Part shown: positions 62,675 through 64,000 of the stretch, in pieces
Numbering within the stretch: the stretch's first letter is position 1
Layout: every line of letters starts with the position of its first letter
NCBI GenBank assembly: GCA_947465645.1
Contig: CANIBQ010000016.1
Location: 10,732 to 74,731 of the forward strand
Direction of reading: 5' to 3'
Length of the DNA: 64,000 bases
DNA from: Acidobacteriota bacterium
Lineage (GTDB): Bacteria; Acidobacteriota; Vicinamibacteria; Vicinamibacterales; UBA2999
Translations under genes and position numbers: made by a program
The notes under the pieces: generated by a model
Told to the model about the DNA's origin: nothing
The model's database searches: none
What the model saw: only the letters and a program-made list of their open reading frames with translations

Positions 62675-63154
62675 ATGCGATTGATTCGTCTGCTTGGTGC
62701 CACGCTCCTGCTGGTGCTCATCTCGTCACCCGCCTTTGCCGATGCGACGCTGTTTATCGGCACCACCACCACCCCGACGAACCGTCCGGCGAAGGGTTTT
62801 GCCGTGGGCATGGGGTTGCTGGCGGTCGGCTTCGAGTTCGAGTTCGCCGAGACCAGTGAGAACCTGGCGGAAGCGGCGCCGTCGCTCAGAACAGGGATGG
62901 GCAACGTCCTCGCCCAGACGCCGGTCGCCGTGGCGGGCATGCAGTTCTATCTGACAACCGGCGGAGGGGTGTACCGCGAGCTGCAGGGGGACCGGCAGGA
63001 AACCCATGTCGGCATCAACACCGGAGGCGGCGTCAAAGTGTCGCTCCTCGGACCGGTGCGGGCGCGGCTCGATTACCGCGTCTTCAAGCTGCGCGGCGAG
63101 CCGCTGTACAAGACGGTTCACCGCGTCTATGCCGGATTGAATCTCGCGTTCTGA
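62675..63154 (+). CDS. putative outer-membrane beta-barrel protein
   Basis: About 159 residues from the ATG at 62675 (MRLIRLLGATLLLVLISSPAFA), a good signal peptide cut near residue 22; an ATG at 62657 would add six residues. The mature part has alternating hydrophobic strands with GINTGGGVKVSLLGPVRARLDYRVF and KTVHRVYAGLNLAF, ending in Phe like a barrel protein. It resembles small OmpW/OmpA-like barrels, but no specific family can be stated. The promoter region is filled by the octamer repeat. Confidence 0.65.
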   Translation: MRLIRLLGATLLLVLISSPAFADATLFIGTTTTPTNRPAKGFAVGMGLLAVGFEFEFAETSENLAEAAPSLRTGMGNVLAQTPVAVAGMQFYLTTGGGVYRELQGDRQETHVGINTGGGVKVSLLGPVRARLDYRVFKLRGEPLYKTVHRVYAGLNLAF

Positions 63155-63178
63155 GCCCGGAGACCTTCAGGTCTCCGG

Positions 63179-63982
63179 TCATGGCGCGGGCGGAGCCGGA
63201 CGCGTCGGTTGGGCGCCGCGCCCAGCGGGGGCCGGGGCGCCGCGCCCAGCGGGGGCCGGGGCTCCGCGCCCAGCGGGGGCCGGGGCGCCGCGTCCCGCGG
63301 GCGCACCGCGCCCGCCAGGCGCCGCCGTGGCCGGCTCCGCAATCGTCGGCGTGTCGATGGTCGCAGGCGGCGGCTCCACCGGGGACAGGTTCAGCAGGCT
63401 GCCCCCGCCCGCCAGCGCTCCCGTATAAAGCTTCCAGATCTCCTGGATGCGATCCGGATACGCCTCGCTCAGGATGCGCCCCAGCCCGTAGTCGGCGCCA
63501 GGAATCGCGGGATCGACCACGAACACGTACAACACCGTCGCGTTGGGACCAGGCTCGGTGGCCTTGAAGACGCGCCAGCCGGCGGCCTGCGCGCGCACGG
63601 CAGGGTCGGTTGACTTCTCGAGGGCGTCCTCGAGGAGTCCGATGACGACCTCGAAGTCCACGGCACGCTCGGGACGGACGGCGTTGAACAGCAGGCCCGT
63701 CTTCGCCGTGAACGACCGGGGAAGAATCGGGGCCGCGGGAACCGGGGGCACGATCGCGGTCGGCACCGGCGGTGCACCCGGCACCGGCGTTTGCGGCGCC
63801 GCCGGCGCAGGTTGGGCGACCGGCGGACCCGGCTGCTGCGTGGTGGGCGTCACGGGTGATGGCACCTGTGCGTGGAGCGCGCGGCCGATCACGAGACCCA
63901 TCAGTAAGGCCGCCACGGCAGTCTGAACGATTCGCACCCCTCGGCGAAGCTCGGGGTGCCCTGAGCGAGAGTCGAAGGACAT
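63179..63982 (-). CDS. secreted Pro/Ala-rich protein with a C-terminal tandem repeat
   Basis: A 267-residue protein starting MSFDSRSGHPELRRGVRIVQ, followed by a hydrophobic segment (TAVAALLMGLVIGRALHA) as signal or anchor. A Pro-rich spacer leads to a globular part (about 95-205, SFTAKTGLLFNAVRPERAVDFEVVIGLLEDALEK...FVVDPAIPGADYGLGRILSEAYPDRIQEIWKLY). A low-complexity tail of PAGRGAPA units ends it. The first 15 residues come from a REP element. The globular part is not recognised. The 5' end is close to the window edge, but the gene is complete. Confidence 0.6.
   Translation of the reverse strand: MSFDSRSGHPELRRGVRIVQTAVAALLMGLVIGRALHAQVPSPVTPTTQQPGPPVAQPAPAAPQTPVPGAPPVPTAIVPPVPAAPILPRSFTAKTGLLFNAVRPERAVDFEVVIGLLEDALEKSTDPAVRAQAAGWRVFKATEPGPNATVLYVFVVDPAIPGADYGLGRILSEAYPDRIQEIWKLYTGALAGGGSLLNLSPVEPPPATIDTPTIAEPATAAPGGRGAPAGRGAPAPAGRGAPAPAGRGAPAPAGRGAQPTRPAPPAP
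63213..63308. repeat. 24-bp tandem repeat coding for PAGRGAPA
   Basis: Four units of about 24 bases (GCGCCGCGCCCAGCGGGGGC plus CGGG, with point changes in units 3 and 4). In frame it gives an 8-residue repeat in the tail of the secreted protein. A likely slippage-prone, length-variable region. Confidence 0.85.
63934..63980. repeat. REP-like element at the N-terminus of the last gene
   Basis: GCACCCC...GGGGTGC forms a hairpin with TCGGCGAAGCTC in the loop, followed by CCTGAGCGAGAGTCGAAGGA. It resembles CCTTCGACTC...CTCAGGG-type dispersed repeats seen in many bacteria. It is translated as SFDSRSGHPELRRGVR in the adjacent gene. Confidence 0.65.
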
Positions 63983-64000
63983 TGAAACTACTCTATACAA

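Overview
This 64 kb window is a high-GC bacterial chromosome segment with no rRNA, tRNA, transposase or CRISPR array. It encodes a diderm envelope (BamA, OmpH/Skp, LptE, LpxA, LpxI, LolDE, TonB, RND efflux) together with menaquinone synthesis by the futalosine route (MqnA, MqnC, an MqnX-type deaminase, MqnP-type UbiA, MenG). It also has ClpC and DUF177/L32-led fatty acid genes. That mixture, with LpxI instead of LpxH and the small uncharacterised membrane proteins, suggests Acidobacteriota, perhaps Vicinamibacteria. This is an inference from gene content, not a phylogenetic result. Almost all genes lie in long minus-strand operons with 1-4 base stop/start overlaps.

Layout. 1-3.4 kb: end of a small membrane protein, a PepSY protein, a lytic transglycosylase, a duplicated NTF2-like protein and S20. 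3.4-9.8 kb: leuS-lptE-holA, an HDAC-family deacetylase, a SEC-C protein and a DUF374 acyltransferase. 9.9-18.7 kb: ETF-QO, etfA and etfB downstream of fabF-acpP-fabG-fabD-plsX-rpmF-DUF177. 18.8-23.5 kb: dgt, deoB, hfq, miaA, a 26-residue candidate peptide and tonB. 23.5-32.2 kb: a seemingly unbroken run fabZ-lpxA, lpxI, Gfo/Idh, a cysteine-poor MqnE relative, mqnA, mqnC, mqnX, mqnP, menG, joining lipid A and menaquinone synthesis. 32.2-40.7 kb: ompH, a lipoprotein, bamA, clpC and a bactofilin-like membrane protein. 40.8-47.9 kb: a GarR-like dehydrogenase, then DUF6677, a 57-residue protein, VanZ, enoyl-CoA hydratase, ribH, nusB, lysS, lolE, lolD. 48-54.5 kb: a TetR regulator with a perfect 19-base inverted operator, an RND adaptor, and an RND permease fused to a TolC outer-membrane channel. 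54.6-64 kb: a divergent IMPDH-family protein, two genes in what look like integron cassettes, an adenosine-type kinase and MTAP, a methylmalonyl-CoA epimerase/MBL fusion with MeaB and acyl-CoA dehydrogenase, and two secreted proteins.

The most unusual features are: (1) the RND-TolC single-chain fusion, whose linker is made of two palindromic repeats; (2) the MqnE relative that has lost the radical-SAM cysteines; (3) an attC-like site after a DinB gene; (4) a pervasive set of short 7-8 base-period repeats and REP-like hairpins. The repeats sit between operon genes, supply start codons (miaA, meaB), and are embedded in conserved genes (leuS, deoB, ETF-QO).
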